Below are positions 32,563-41,241 of a stretch of 64,000 nt of DNA, piece by piece. Within the stretch, counting starts at the first letter, position 1; every line of letters begins with the position of its first letter. The notes under the pieces are model-generated. The model was given only the letters and a program-made list of their open reading frames with translations, made no database searches and was not told the DNA's origin. Origin of the DNA: Ochrobactrum sp. CM-21-5 (GTDB taxonomy: Bacteria; Pseudomonadota; Alphaproteobacteria; Rhizobiales; Rhizobiaceae); NCBI RefSeq assembly GCF_014253075.1, contig NZ_JACLZJ010000002.1, positions 124,001 to 188,000 of the forward strand. Reading direction: 5' to 3'. The translations under genes were made by a program, and so were the position numbers.

Positions 32563-33507
32563 ATGACCCTGCTTTGCATTATCCCATTCGTATCGTCATT
32601 GCTGGCCGCCTGCGGCGCGCAGCCGCTTGCGGTTGGCTATGTCGAAGGCGAGTTCGTGCAGCTTGCCCCGTTGGAAGTCGCGCAGGTGCGTTCGGTCGAC
32701 GTAAAACGGGGTGACCATGTCGAAGCGGGCCGATCGGTCGCAATCACCGAGGATATCGATGCCAGGATTGCCGTGACGCAGGCAGAAGCCGCGCTTGCAC
32801 AGGCGCAGGCGCAACTGGCCGATTTGCAGACCGGCAAGCGACCGGAGGAAATCGCGGTTCTGGAGGCGGCTGTCCGTTCTGCCAAGGCACAGGCTGACGA
32901 TGCACAGCGTACACTTATGCGGACGCGTGATCTGACCAAGCGGGGGGTGATGACGCAAGCCCAGTTGGATGATGCGGCAACCCAACTGGAGGTCGCGGAA
33001 GCGGCAATCGGCCAAAGTACAGCCAATCTCGCCGTGGGACGGCTTCCAGCCCGTCCAGAGGAGATCAAGGCCGCGCTCAACGCCGTAAAAAGTGCCGAAG
33101 CGCAATTGGAGACGGCGCACTGGCGGCTTTCCAAAAGAACGCTGGAAGCGCCCGCGCCGGGGCGCATAACGGATGTTATCCGCAATCCGGGCGATATTGC
33201 CGGGCCGTCCGCGCCGGTGCTGACGTTGCTTCCCGATGGTGCTGTCAAACTGAAGCTCTATATCCCGGAGGAGAAATTTTCCGCTGTCAGTGTTGGCACG
33301 CTTTTGTCCGTGCGCTGCGACGGTTGTTCGGGAAATCTGAAGGCTAGGGTGAGTTATGTTTCTCCCGATCCGGAATTCACGCCGCCGGTCATCTACTCGC
33401 TCGATACGCGCCAGAAGCTGGTCTATCTCATCGAGGCGCATCCCGTCGATTCAGCGTCGCCCTTGCAGCCGGGCCAGATCGTCGATGTCGATCTGGATGC
33501 CCGATAG
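32563..33507 (+). CDS. HlyD-like periplasmic adaptor lipoprotein (YbhG-like)
   Basis: A 314-residue adaptor. The N-terminal signal ends in a lipobox (LLAAC, Cys18), so it should be an outward-facing inner-membrane lipoprotein. Then follow a lipoyl half (VDVKRGDHVEAGRSVAITED), a coiled-coil hairpin (ALAQAQAQLADLQTGKRPEE... and the matching return helix with ARPEEIKAAL), the second lipoyl half (APAPGRITDVIRNPGDI) and a beta domain. The double PEE-type turn is typical of the YbhG group. ATG 32563 (AAAGGG upstream, four bases after the TetR stop) is preferred over 32536. It links the ABC-2 exporter to an outer-membrane channel encoded elsewhere. Confidence 0.85.
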   Translation: MTLLCIIPFVSSLLAACGAQPLAVGYVEGEFVQLAPLEVAQVRSVDVKRGDHVEAGRSVAITEDIDARIAVTQAEAALAQAQAQLADLQTGKRPEEIAVLEAAVRSAKAQADDAQRTLMRTRDLTKRGVMTQAQLDDAATQLEVAEAAIGQSTANLAVGRLPARPEEIKAALNAVKSAEAQLETAHWRLSKRTLEAPAPGRITDVIRNPGDIAGPSAPVLTLLPDGAVKLKLYIPEEKFSAVSVGTLLSVRCDGCSGNLKARVSYVSPDPEFTPPVIYSLDTRQKLVYLIEAHPVDSASPLQPGQIVDVDLDAR

Positions 33508-33523
33508 GCGGGGAACGATAACC

Positions 33524-34444
33524 ATGCCGAATGCAATCGACGTAAAGGGACTGGTGAAACGCTTCGACAAGGCCACGGTTGTCGATCAGGTCAGCATGTC
33601 GGTTGCGGAAGGTGAGATTGTCGGTTTTCTCGGGCCGAACGGCTCTGGAAAAACCACTACAATCCGCATGATGTGCGGCTTGCTGACGCCCGACGAAGGC
33701 GAGGGGCAGGTACTGGGCTATGACCTGCGGACGCAGGGCCTCAGCATAAAGCGCGAGGTCGGCTACATGACCCAGCGCTTCTCGTTCTATGAAGATTTGA
33801 CAATTTCCGAAAACCTCGAATTTGTTGCCCGGCTCTATCGGCTAACGCCGGTGAAGGAGCATGTGGCGCGCACGCTGGACGAACTGGGGCTTGCTTCGCG
33901 CGGTGATCAGCTGGCCGGTACTTTGTCCGGCGGGTGGAAACAGCGGCTGGCGCTTGCCGCCTGCATCATGCACAAGCCCAGACTGCTGCTGCTCGACGAG
34001 CCTACCGCCGGTGTTGACCCGAAGGCGCGGCGCGACTTCTGGGACGAGATCCACAAGCTGGCCGACGGAGGGCTGACTGTTCTGGTTTCGACCCATTACA
34101 TGGACGAGGCGGAACGCTGCCACCGTATCAGTTACATCTCCTACGGCAAGCTGTTGGCAACCGGCACAGTGCAGGAGGTGATCGACCGTGCCGGTCTCAC
34201 GACATTTGTTGTCTCTGGTCGCCGACTTGGCGAGGTGGCGCGCAAGCTGGAAGGCATGCCGGGGGTGGATCAGGTGGCGCCGTTCGGGGCGACGCTGCAT
34301 GTCGTAGGCTCCGACCGGGCAAAACTTGTCGACGCTCTGGAAAAGATAAAGGGCGACGAAGGCATCAAGGTGGAGGCGGGAGAAACAAGCCTTGAGGATG
34401 TTTTCATACAGTTCATGGCGAACGCGAAGGACAATATGCAATGA
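33524..34444 (+). CDS. ABC-2 exporter ATP-binding protein (YbhF-like)
   Basis: A 306-residue single ABC domain: Walker A GPNGSGKTT, Q-loop YMTQRFSFYEDLTI, signature LSGGWKQRLALA, Walker B LLLLDEPTAGVDP and the H-loop STHYMDEAERC. A ~75-residue C-terminal tail ends FIQFMANAKDNM. It is half the length of E. coli YbhF, which has two such domains, so a homodimer is expected. The frame is open from 33356 inside the adaptor gene, but ATG 33524 with GGGGAA upstream is the start that fits the family. It overlaps the permease by ATGA. Confidence 0.92.
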   Translation: MPNAIDVKGLVKRFDKATVVDQVSMSVAEGEIVGFLGPNGSGKTTTIRMMCGLLTPDEGEGQVLGYDLRTQGLSIKREVGYMTQRFSFYEDLTISENLEFVARLYRLTPVKEHVARTLDELGLASRGDQLAGTLSGGWKQRLALAACIMHKPRLLLLDEPTAGVDPKARRDFWDEIHKLADGGLTVLVSTHYMDEAERCHRISYISYGKLLATGTVQEVIDRAGLTTFVVSGRRLGEVARKLEGMPGVDQVAPFGATLHVVGSDRAKLVDALEKIKGDEGIKVEAGETSLEDVFIQFMANAKDNMQ

Positions 34445-35580
34445 GGGACGGATGGTTCTCCTTTGCACGCCTTGGGGCCATGCTGGTGAAGGAATTCATA
34501 CAGATGCGGCGTGATCGCATCACCTTCGCAATGATGCTGATCGTGCCGCTGATGCAATTGCTCCTGTTCGGCTTTGCCATCAATAATGATCCCAAAAGCC
34601 TGCCAAGCGCCTTGGTTGCGCTAAGCAACGACCGTTATACGCGCGCCATGGTGTCCGCACTAGAAACCACGGGCTATTATCGCTTTGACCATATCGTGCA
34701 TTCGTCAGCGGAAGCTGAAGCTCTCATCACCGACGGCACAGTGTCTTTCGTGGTGACAATCCCGTCTGATTTCGCCCGGCGTGTCGACGCAGGCCAAAAG
34801 CCGCAAATTCTTATCGAGGCGGATGCAACGGATCCTTCCGTTGCAAGCGGGGCCATTTCGACGCTCGGTACGGTGGCAGGTCAGGCGTTGCTGCGGGAGC
34901 AGGGCAAGCAGGCCGAAGCGCAGGATGCGGCGCGCAGCCAGCTGGAGGTGATCGTTCACCGCCGCTACAACCCGGAAGGCGTGTCGCAGTACAATATCGT
35001 GCCCGGTTTGCTGGGTGTCATTCTGCAGATGACAATGGTTATGATGACTGCCATGGCGCTGACGCGCGAGACGGAACGCGGGACGATGGAAAACCTGCTC
35101 GCCATGCCCGCAACGCCCGCCGAAATCATGCTCGGCAAGGTCTTGCCATATCTGGTCGTGGGGGCCGTTCAGGTGGCAGTGGTTCTGATTGCGGCGAAAC
35201 TGCTCTTCAGCGTGCCCTTTGTCGGTTCGCTGGCATTGCTTTTGATAAGTGTGCTGATCTTTGTCCTGTCTCTCGTGCTGCTCGGCTATACGATTTCAAC
35301 CGCATCGCGCACGCAAATGCAGGCCATGCAGCTTACCTTCTTCTTTTTTCTGCCGTCCCTGATGCTTTCAGGATTCATGTTTCCGTTTCGCGGCATGCCC
35401 GGCTGGGCGCAGGCCCTGGGTGAGATATTCCCTCTCACGCACTTCCTGCGTATCGTGCGTGCGGTGATGCTGAAGGGCGCTCATTTGCAAGACATCGCCA
35501 CTGAAATAACCTGGCTGGTGTTCTTTGTCGTTCTCTTCGCCGCCATGGCACTGTTGCGTTTCCGGCGCACCCTTGATTGA
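34441..35580 (+). CDS. ABC-2 type permease (YbhS/YbhR-like)
   Basis: A 379-residue ABC-2 permease: one helix near residue 30 (MMLIVPLMQLLLFGFAI), a large periplasmic domain (~55-165), then five helices with the conserved ETERGTMENLLAMPATPAEIMLGKVLPY loop and LPSLMLSGFMFPFRGMP before the final helix. The E. coli operon has two different permeases, whereas this one ends with a single permease, so the pore is probably a homodimer. Exported compounds for the Ybh group are drugs, sodium or lithium; specificity here is unknown. No clear terminator follows; about 200 bases precede tkt. Confidence 0.88.
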   Translation: MRDGWFSFARLGAMLVKEFIQMRRDRITFAMMLIVPLMQLLLFGFAINNDPKSLPSALVALSNDRYTRAMVSALETTGYYRFDHIVHSSAEAEALITDGTVSFVVTIPSDFARRVDAGQKPQILIEADATDPSVASGAISTLGTVAGQALLREQGKQAEAQDAARSQLEVIVHRRYNPEGVSQYNIVPGLLGVILQMTMVMMTAMALTRETERGTMENLLAMPATPAEIMLGKVLPYLVVGAVQVAVVLIAAKLLFSVPFVGSLALLLISVLIFVLSLVLLGYTISTASRTQMQAMQLTFFFFLPSLMLSGFMFPFRGMPGWAQALGEIFPLTHFLRIVRAVMLKGAHLQDIATEITWLVFFVVLFAAMALLRFRRTLD

Positions 35581-35680
35581 GGAATTTTGCGCCGGCATAC
35601 CCTGTCCGTGCTGATGAAGAGTTTTGCCTTTTTGGAGTCTCGTTATCCCGGATAGCTGATTTATCATGACTTGCAACACG

Positions 35681-35712
35681 ATCACATAGATTGTGTGATT
35701 ATGTTGTATAAT
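35681..35712 (+). promoter_or_regulatory. tkt promoter with inverted repeat
   Basis: A consensus -10 TATAAT lies at 35707-35712 without a good -35, suggesting an activated promoter. An inverted repeat ATCACA-N7-TGTGAT occupies 35681-35699, where the -35 would be, and TTGTGATG follows at 35715-35722. The same TTGTGAT element is repeated in front of eryR. Confidence 0.5.
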
Positions 35713-35780
35713 TGTTGTGATGAAATCGGATCAATGGTAGTGAGCAGCATCTTAAAACATTGGCAAGGAGGTTGCCGCCA

Positions 35781-37781
35781 ATGAATTTCGCTCCACCTGT
35801 ATCCGATATGCTGCAACTGGCCAATTGTATCCGCGCGCTTTCCATCGATGCCGTGGATGCCGCCAATTCCGGCCACCCCGGAATGCCGCTCGGCATGGCC
35901 GACGCCGCTGCCGTTCTGTTCTCGAAGCATCTCAAATTCGATGCCGCAAATCCTGCGTGGCCGGACCGAGATCGTTTTGTGCTTTCAAACGGTCATGGTT
36001 CGATGCTGCTTTACAGCGCGCTTTATCTGGCGGGCTACAAGGATGTGACCCTTGAAGAACTGAAAAATTTCCGTCAGTGGGGTTCGAAGACCGCCGGTCA
36101 TCCTGAATACGGCCACACGCCGGGCGTGGAACTGACCACCGGACCTCTGGGGCAGGGGCTGGCCAGTTCGGTCGGCATGGCGATCGCCGAGCGCGCTCTG
36201 GCCGATCAGTTCGGCAAGGACGTTGTCGATCACCATACTTATGTCTTCTGCGGCGATGGCTGCTTGATGGAAGGTGTCGGACAGGAGGCGATCTCGCTTG
36301 CCGGACACCTGCGCCTTGGCAAGCTGATTGTGCTTTATGACGATAACGGCATTACGATTGACGGCAGCACGGAAATCGCCTTCACCGACGATATTCCTGC
36401 CAAGTTCAAGGCTTGCGGCTGGCACGTGGAAACGGTTGATGGTCACGACCATCACGCAATCGATGTGGCGCTGACACGCGCCAAGACACAGACGGATCGC
36501 CCGACGCTGATCGCCATGAAGACGGTTATCGGTTACGGTTCTCCGAACCGTGCGGGCACGAGCGGCGTGCACGGTGCCCCGCTGGGTGCTGCCGAAAATG
36601 CCGCCACCAAGGCATCGCTCGGCTGGACTTCTGAGGCTTTTGAAATTCCTGTACCCTTGTTGAATGCCTGGCGTGAAGCCGGTTCGCGCGGTGTTGCGGA
36701 GCGTGAAGCATGGCAGAAGCGCGTTGACGCATTGCCCGAAGCGGACCGTGCAGAGTTCGGCCGCCGCATCGCCGGCTCTCTGCCGGAAGGGTTCGAAAAG
36801 GCCGTCGCCGAAGCGAAGCAACGCCTGCTCGACAAGCCGCAGAACGTCGCGACCCGCAAGGCAAGCCAGATCGCGCTTGAAAGCCTGACGGCGATCCTCC
36901 CGGAAATGATCGGCGGTTCGGCGGACCTTACCGGCTCCAATCTTACCCGCGTTCCGGCAGTCGATAGCGATTTCACGCCGGAAAAGAGCGGCCGCTACGT
37001 AAGTTACGGTGTCCGCGAATTTGCGATGGGCGCTGCCATGAATGGCCTTGCCGTTCACGGTGGTTTCATCCCCTATGGCGGCACCTTCATGGTCTTCTCC
37101 GACTATGCGCGCAATGCTATCCGTCTTTCCGCGCTGATGGGGGTTCGTGTCATCCATGTGCTGACTCACGACTCGATCGGCCTCGGCGAAGACGGTCCGA
37201 CACACCAGCCGGTTGAGCATCTGGCCAGCCTGCGCGCCATGCCGAACCTGCATGTTTTCCGCCCGGCGGATACGATCGAAACGCTGGAATGCTGGGCGAT
37301 CGCCGTTTCCGACCCGCATACGCCTTCGGCTCTGGCCCTGTCACGCCAGAACGTTCCGCAACTGCGCACCGAAAACGGCGAAAATCTTTCAGCCCGTGGG
37401 GCCTATGTGCTGCGTGAAGCCGCAAGCGAGCGTCAGGTCACGTTGCTTGCAACGGGTACGGAAGTGTCGCTGGCTGTCCAGGCGGCTGAGAAGCTTGCCG
37501 AAGAGGGAGTTGCGGCGGCGGTCGTCTCGATGCCGAGCTGGGATTTGTTTGAAAAGCAATCGAAGGAATATCGCCAGAGTGTTCTCGGAACAGCGCCGCG
37601 TATCGCCGTGGAAGCAGCCGGAAAGTTCGGCTGGACGCGTTATGTGGACAGCGAAGATGACGTGATCGGCATGGACGGCTTTGGTGCGTCCGCGCCTGCC
37701 GAAGTGCTTTATGAAAAATTCGGCATCACGGTAGAAGCCATTGTGGCGCGGGCCGGCTTTCTCCTGGCGCAGGGCGAATAA
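35781..37781 (+). CDS. tkt: Transketolase
   Basis: A 666-residue transketolase of normal length. The thiamine-diphosphate domain has NSGHPGMPLGMADAA, SNGHGSMLLYSALYLAGY and GDGCLMEGVGQEA; the pyrimidine domain has YVSYGVREFAMGAAMNGLAVHGG and THDSIGLGEDGPTHQPVEHLA; the C-terminal domain follows. It exchanges two-carbon units between ketoses and aldoses and would consume the erythrose-4-phosphate made by the neighbouring Ery pathway. ATG 35781 has GGAGG upstream; the frame is open from 35760 but that start would sit on the ribosome site. fbp begins two bases after the stop, so the three sugar-phosphate genes form an operon. Confidence 0.95.
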   Translation: MNFAPPVSDMLQLANCIRALSIDAVDAANSGHPGMPLGMADAAAVLFSKHLKFDAANPAWPDRDRFVLSNGHGSMLLYSALYLAGYKDVTLEELKNFRQWGSKTAGHPEYGHTPGVELTTGPLGQGLASSVGMAIAERALADQFGKDVVDHHTYVFCGDGCLMEGVGQEAISLAGHLRLGKLIVLYDDNGITIDGSTEIAFTDDIPAKFKACGWHVETVDGHDHHAIDVALTRAKTQTDRPTLIAMKTVIGYGSPNRAGTSGVHGAPLGAAENAATKASLGWTSEAFEIPVPLLNAWREAGSRGVAEREAWQKRVDALPEADRAEFGRRIAGSLPEGFEKAVAEAKQRLLDKPQNVATRKASQIALESLTAILPEMIGGSADLTGSNLTRVPAVDSDFTPEKSGRYVSYGVREFAMGAAMNGLAVHGGFIPYGGTFMVFSDYARNAIRLSALMGVRVIHVLTHDSIGLGEDGPTHQPVEHLASLRAMPNLHVFRPADTIETLECWAIAVSDPHTPSALALSRQNVPQLRTENGENLSARGAYVLREAASERQVTLLATGTEVSLAVQAAEKLAEEGVAAAVVSMPSWDLFEKQSKEYRQSVLGTAPRIAVEAAGKFGWTRYVDSEDDVIGMDGFGASAPAEVLYEKFGITVEAIVARAGFLLAQGE

Positions 37782-37783
37782 TA

Positions 37784-38809
37784 ATGACCGGTAATTTCGC
37801 ACCGCTGGTTCTCGCTGGCGATAGTCAACAGGTAGAAGCGCGGGCCGTCGGGGATTATCTCGACGGCTGGGCCGGTCAGGATGATCTGCGCCTTGCGACA
37901 GTCGATGCAATCAAGGCTATTCTCGACGGCGCGGGCAAGCTTGCCGCTCGCATCGCGCGCGGTTCGCTCCCCGGGGATCCGGGTAAGCTCGTCGGCGTCA
38001 ACAGCGATCAGGACCAGCAGAAAAGCATCGATGTCGGGTCGCACAACCTGTTCGTCGATCTACTGATCGCGGCAGGTGCAGCCTCCATTCTTTCCGAAGA
38101 GGCGGATGCGCCGGTTGCAGGACGGGCCGGAGGCCTGATTGCGGTCGCCATCGATCCGCTTGACGGCTCCGGCAATGTGGGTCTTGGCGCGCCGCTCGGC
38201 ACCATTTTCTCGATTGTACCAGCTGATAGCGACGAGCCGTTCCTGCGCCCCGGCAATCGCCAGATCGCTGCCGGTTATGTCTCCTATGGAAATTCGGTCG
38301 ACCTCGGCTTTTCCGTCGGCGATGGCGTGATTTTCGCGACATTCGATCCGCAAAGCGGTGTGTTCCATATCACGCGCAGGAATGTGAAACTGCCGGAACG
38401 CACATCCGATCTGGCGTTCAATGCTTCCGTACAACGGCATCTATCCGCGGGGATGCAGGCTTATGTCAATGACGCATTTCTCGGCAAGGATGGCCCGCGC
38501 GGGCGCAACTTCAACATGCGCTGGCTTGGTGCTGCCGTTGGCGATCTCCATCGTATTCTTCAGCGCGGCGGGCTTTTCTTCTACGTTAACGATCGCCGCT
38601 CCGGTTATGAGAAGGGCCGCTTGCGGCTTGTCTATGAGGCGAATCCGATAGCTTTCCTCTGTCGAGAGGCGGGCGGCAAAGCTACGGATGGCTTCATGCC
38701 CGTTCTTGACATCAAGCCTCAGACTTATCATGAGCGCTGTGGATTGGTCTTCGGTGTGTCCGAAGAAGTTGACATTGTCGGTGACTATTGCGCGCAAAAG
38801 CGCATTTGA
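37784..38809 (+). CDS. fbp: Fructose-1,6-bisphosphatase, class I
   Basis: A 341-residue class I fructose bisphosphatase. The metal and substrate signature is IDPLDGSGNVG (class I consensus DPLDGSSN), with LSEEADAP before it and NMRWLGAAVGDLHRIL plus YEANPIAFLCREAGG after it. It hydrolyses fructose-1,6-bisphosphate to fructose-6-phosphate, an essential gluconeogenic step when growing on erythritol or dicarboxylates. It lies two bases after tkt and 18 before fba. The tkt-fbp-fba order recalls Calvin-cycle cbb operons, but no cbbL/S or phosphoribulokinase is present. Confidence 0.92.
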   Translation: MTGNFAPLVLAGDSQQVEARAVGDYLDGWAGQDDLRLATVDAIKAILDGAGKLAARIARGSLPGDPGKLVGVNSDQDQQKSIDVGSHNLFVDLLIAAGAASILSEEADAPVAGRAGGLIAVAIDPLDGSGNVGLGAPLGTIFSIVPADSDEPFLRPGNRQIAAGYVSYGNSVDLGFSVGDGVIFATFDPQSGVFHITRRNVKLPERTSDLAFNASVQRHLSAGMQAYVNDAFLGKDGPRGRNFNMRWLGAAVGDLHRILQRGGLFFYVNDRRSGYEKGRLRLVYEANPIAFLCREAGGKATDGFMPVLDIKPQTYHERCGLVFGVSEEVDIVGDYCAQKRI

Positions 38810-38827
38810 TTTTTAGAGGAGAATGAA

Positions 38828-39892
38828 ATGGCGCGCATCACGCTGCGGCAGTTGCTCGATCACGCTGCCGAAAAAGGCTATGGCGTACCCGCCTTCAATA
38901 TCAACAATATGGAACAGGCGCTGGCCATCATGGAAGCCGCGGATGCCGTCGATGCGCCGGTGATCCTGCAGGCATCGCGTGGCGCGCGCGCCTATGCCAA
39001 CGACATCATGCTGCGTCACATGATGGACGCGGTGACGGAAATCTATCCGCATGTTCCAGTCTGTGTGCATCTTGACCATGGCAATGAAGCAGGTACCTGC
39101 ATGACCGCCATTCAGTCGGGTTTTACCTCCGTCATGATGGACGGCTCGCTTAAGGCTGACGGCAAAACCCCCGCCGACTGGGATTATAACGTCTCCGTCA
39201 CGCGGCAGGTTAGCGAGATGGCGCATCTGGGCGGTATTTCGGTGGAAGGCGAACTCGGCGTTCTGGGGTCGCTCGAAACCGGCATGGGCGATGCGGAAGA
39301 CGGTCACGGCGCGGAAGGCAAGCTTTCGCAGGAACAGCTTCTGACCGACCCGGATGAAGCGGTGAAGTTTGTGCGCGAAACCAAGGTTGACGCACTGGCA
39401 ATCGCCATGGGCACCTCGCATGGGGCTTACAAGTTCAGTCGCAAGCCGGACGGTTCCGTGCTGGCCATGCATGTGATCGAGGAAATCCATCGCAAGCTGC
39501 CGAACACGCATCTGGTCATGCATGGTTCGTCTTCGGTGCCGGAAGAGCTTCAGGAAATCATCAACAAATATGGCGGTGCTATGAAGCCGACCTGGGGGGT
39601 TCCGGTCGAGGAAATCCAGCGTGGCATCAAGAACGGCGTGCGCAAGATCAACATCGACACGGACAACCGTATGGCACTGACCGGCCAGATTCGCCGCGTT
39701 CTGCAGGAAGACCCGAGCGAGTTCGACCCGCGCAAATATCTGAAGCCTGCAATGGCTGCGATGACCAAACTCTGCAAGGAACGTTTCGAGCAGTTCGGCA
39801 CCGCCGGTCATGCCGCATCCATCCGTCCGATCCCGCTTTCCGAGATGGCGAAGCGCTATCGTGACGGTTCGCTGGACCCGAAGTTCAGCTGA
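38828..39892 (+). CDS. fba: Fructose-bisphosphate aldolase, class II
   Basis: A 354-residue zinc-dependent aldolase. Visible signatures are [12 protein letters not shown], the zinc-site [40 protein letters not shown] and the phosphate-binding [11 protein letters not shown]. The length and C-terminal YLKPAM region fit the CbbA-type subgroup. It condenses dihydroxyacetone phosphate with glyceraldehyde-3-phosphate; together with fbp and tkt it would regenerate hexose phosphate from the products of erythritol breakdown. GAGGAGA lies before ATG 38828. A bidirectional terminator separates it from the convergent rpiB. Confidence 0.95.
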   Translation: MARITLRQLLDHAAEKGYGVPAFNINNMEQALAIMEAADAVDAPVILQASRGARAYANDIMLRHMMDAVTEIYPHVPVCVHLDHGNEAGTCMTAIQSGFTSVMMDGSLKADGKTPADWDYNVSVTRQVSEMAHLGGISVEGELGVLGSLETGMGDAEDGHGAEGKLSQEQLLTDPDEAVKFVRETKVDALAIAMGTSHGAYKFSRKPDGSVLAMHVIEEIHRKLPNTHLVMHGSSSVPEELQEIINKYGGAMKPTWGVPVEEIQRGIKNGVRKINIDTDNRMALTGQIRRVLQEDPSEFDPRKYLKPAMAAMTKLCKERFEQFGTAGHAASIRPIPLSEMAKRYRDGSLDPKFS

Positions 39893-39908
39893 TTGTTGCT
39901 GACATCAC

Positions 39909-39940
39909 AAAAAAGCGGAGGGTTTCCCCTCCGCTTTTTT
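39909..39940. terminator. Bidirectional terminator between fba and rpiB
   Basis: GCGGAGGG (39915-39922) pairs with CCCTCCGC (39927-39934) around a 4-base loop, flanked by six A and six T residues that work as a U tract on both strands. It ends tkt-fbp-fba and, on the other strand, the ery operon. Confidence 0.93.
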
Positions 39941-39957
39941 GATCCACACGCTGAAGA

Positions 39958-40413
39958 TCAACGGGCGTTGTACTTGGCATCAACTTCATTAATCGCATTG
40001 ACATTGCCAGCGGAGCGACCCTTTTCATCGAATGTCTGGGTGAGGAAAGCGTCGGCAATGGTCTTCGCCACTTCCGAACCGATCACGCGGGCGCCCATGG
40101 TGATGATCTGGGCGTTGTTGGAAAGTGCTGCACGTTCCGCCGAGTAGGTGTCGTGCGTCAGGGCTGCGCGGATGCCCGGAACCTTGTTGGCGGCGATGCA
40201 TACGCCGATGCCCGTGCCGCAGACCAGAATGGCGCGGTCATAGGTGCCGTCGAGAACGGCGGAGGCCACCCGATCGGAAAGATTAGCGTAGAATGCATCT
40301 GCGCCTGCATCGGTGCGCGAGATTTCGGACACTTCGAAACGGTCCTTGAGATGATCGGCGAGAACTTTGGCCAGACCTTCGCCAGCGCTGTCGCCTGCTA
40401 CTGCTATTTTCAT
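39958..40413 (-). CDS. rpiB: RpiB-type isomerase, D-erythrulose-4-P to D-erythrose-4-P (EryI)
   Basis: A 151-residue RpiB/LacAB-family isomerase. It starts [13 protein letters not shown], has the active-site cysteine in [15 protein letters not shown], and then [17 protein letters not shown] and MGARVIG. In Brucella this gene (eryI) makes D-erythrose-4-phosphate, the last step of erythritol catabolism. The frame is open to 40452, but ATG 40413 has AAGGAG seven bases upstream and is the family start. It follows tpiA2 by 11 bases and ends the operon before a bidirectional terminator. Confidence 0.92.
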   Translation of the reverse strand: MKIAVAGDSAGEGLAKVLADHLKDRFEVSEISRTDAGADAFYANLSDRVASAVLDGTYDRAILVCGTGIGVCIAANKVPGIRAALTHDTYSAERAALSNNAQIITMGARVIGSEVAKTIADAFLTQTFDEKGRSAGNVNAINEVDAKYNAR

Positions 40414-40424
40414 GTTGCTACTCC

Positions 40425-41195
40425 TTAATTTGATGCGATTTTTGCGGCGCACCTGGCCAGAATGTCGAGATAGCCCTCAATGTTCCATGCCGAGCGGCCA
40501 ATGAAAAGTCCGTCGATATGCAGGCAGGCGATCAGCTCTTCGCAATTGCCCGGATTGACCGAGCCGCCATAGAGGCAAGGCACGCGACGTCCGAGCACGC
40601 TTTCTGCAACTGCAATGATTTCCGCTTGGCGTGCATCGGCGTAGTCTGCCGATGCCGGTATGCCGTTTTCGCCAATGGCCCAGACCGGCTCATAGGCAAA
40701 CAGGATTTCGGCCTTCTTCTGCTCATCGGAGAGTTTGGAGAGCGCACCGCGCACTTCCTCTTCAAGCACTTCAGCCGCGCGTCCGCTTTCGCGGTCTTCC
40801 AGCGTTTCGCCGATGCAGATGAGCGGGGTCAGACCATGGCGCACCGCAGCCTCGACTTTGAGGCCAACCGTTTCGTTGGTTTCACCAAAATGTTCGCGGC
40901 GTTCCGAGTGGCCCAGTTCCACGATGTCGAGATTGCAATCCTTCAGCATCACTGGCGAGATCTCGCCGGTCCATGCACCCTGATCGGCCCAGTGCATGTT
41001 CTGCGCACCGACCTTGACGGAGGTATCGGAGAGTATTTCCTTGACTTCACGTACGGCGGTGAAGGGAGGAATGACGAAACGCTGAATGTCGGGCGAACGG
41101 CTTGCGTCGGCGGTTTTCAGCGCCTCTGCGAAAACGCGGGCTTCGGCCAGCGTCTTGTTCATCTTCCAGCTTGTGCCAATCCAGAATTTGGTCAT
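40425..41195 (-). CDS. tpiA2: TIM-family isomerase for L-erythrulose-1-phosphate (TpiA2/EryH)
   Basis: A 256-residue triosephosphate-isomerase-family protein. Lys11 (in SWKMNK), the catalytic His in ELGHSERR, the base Glu in AYEPVWAIG and the phosphate loop GGSVNPGN are all present. The usual NWKMN is SWKMN, so the first active-site asparagine is serine, which may reflect the larger tetrulose substrate. In Brucella EryH converts L-erythrulose-1-phosphate to D-erythrulose-4-phosphate. ATG 41195 gives the family N-terminus; the frame is open to 41228. Its ribosome site is weak, so coupling to eryR (46 bases upstream) is possible. Confidence 0.9.
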   Translation of the reverse strand: MTKFWIGTSWKMNKTLAEARVFAEALKTADASRSPDIQRFVIPPFTAVREVKEILSDTSVKVGAQNMHWADQGAWTGEISPVMLKDCNLDIVELGHSERREHFGETNETVGLKVEAAVRHGLTPLICIGETLEDRESGRAAEVLEEEVRGALSKLSDEQKKAEILFAYEPVWAIGENGIPASADYADARQAEIIAVAESVLGRRVPCLYGGSVNPGNCEELIACLHIDGLFIGRSAWNIEGYLDILARCAAKIASN

Positions 41196-41241
41196 GCTCA
41201 AATTTTCTTTCTCTTCGTTTCCGCGCATTTTTCAGAAATGC

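Noticed and set aside
35985-37319. 444-codon minus-strand frame
   Set aside because: Antisense to transketolase, whose motifs are complete.
35781-39892. tkt-fbp-fba as part of a Calvin-cycle cbb operon
   Set aside because: No RuBisCO, phosphoribulokinase or CbbR gene is adjacent; gluconeogenic recycling next to ery is simpler.
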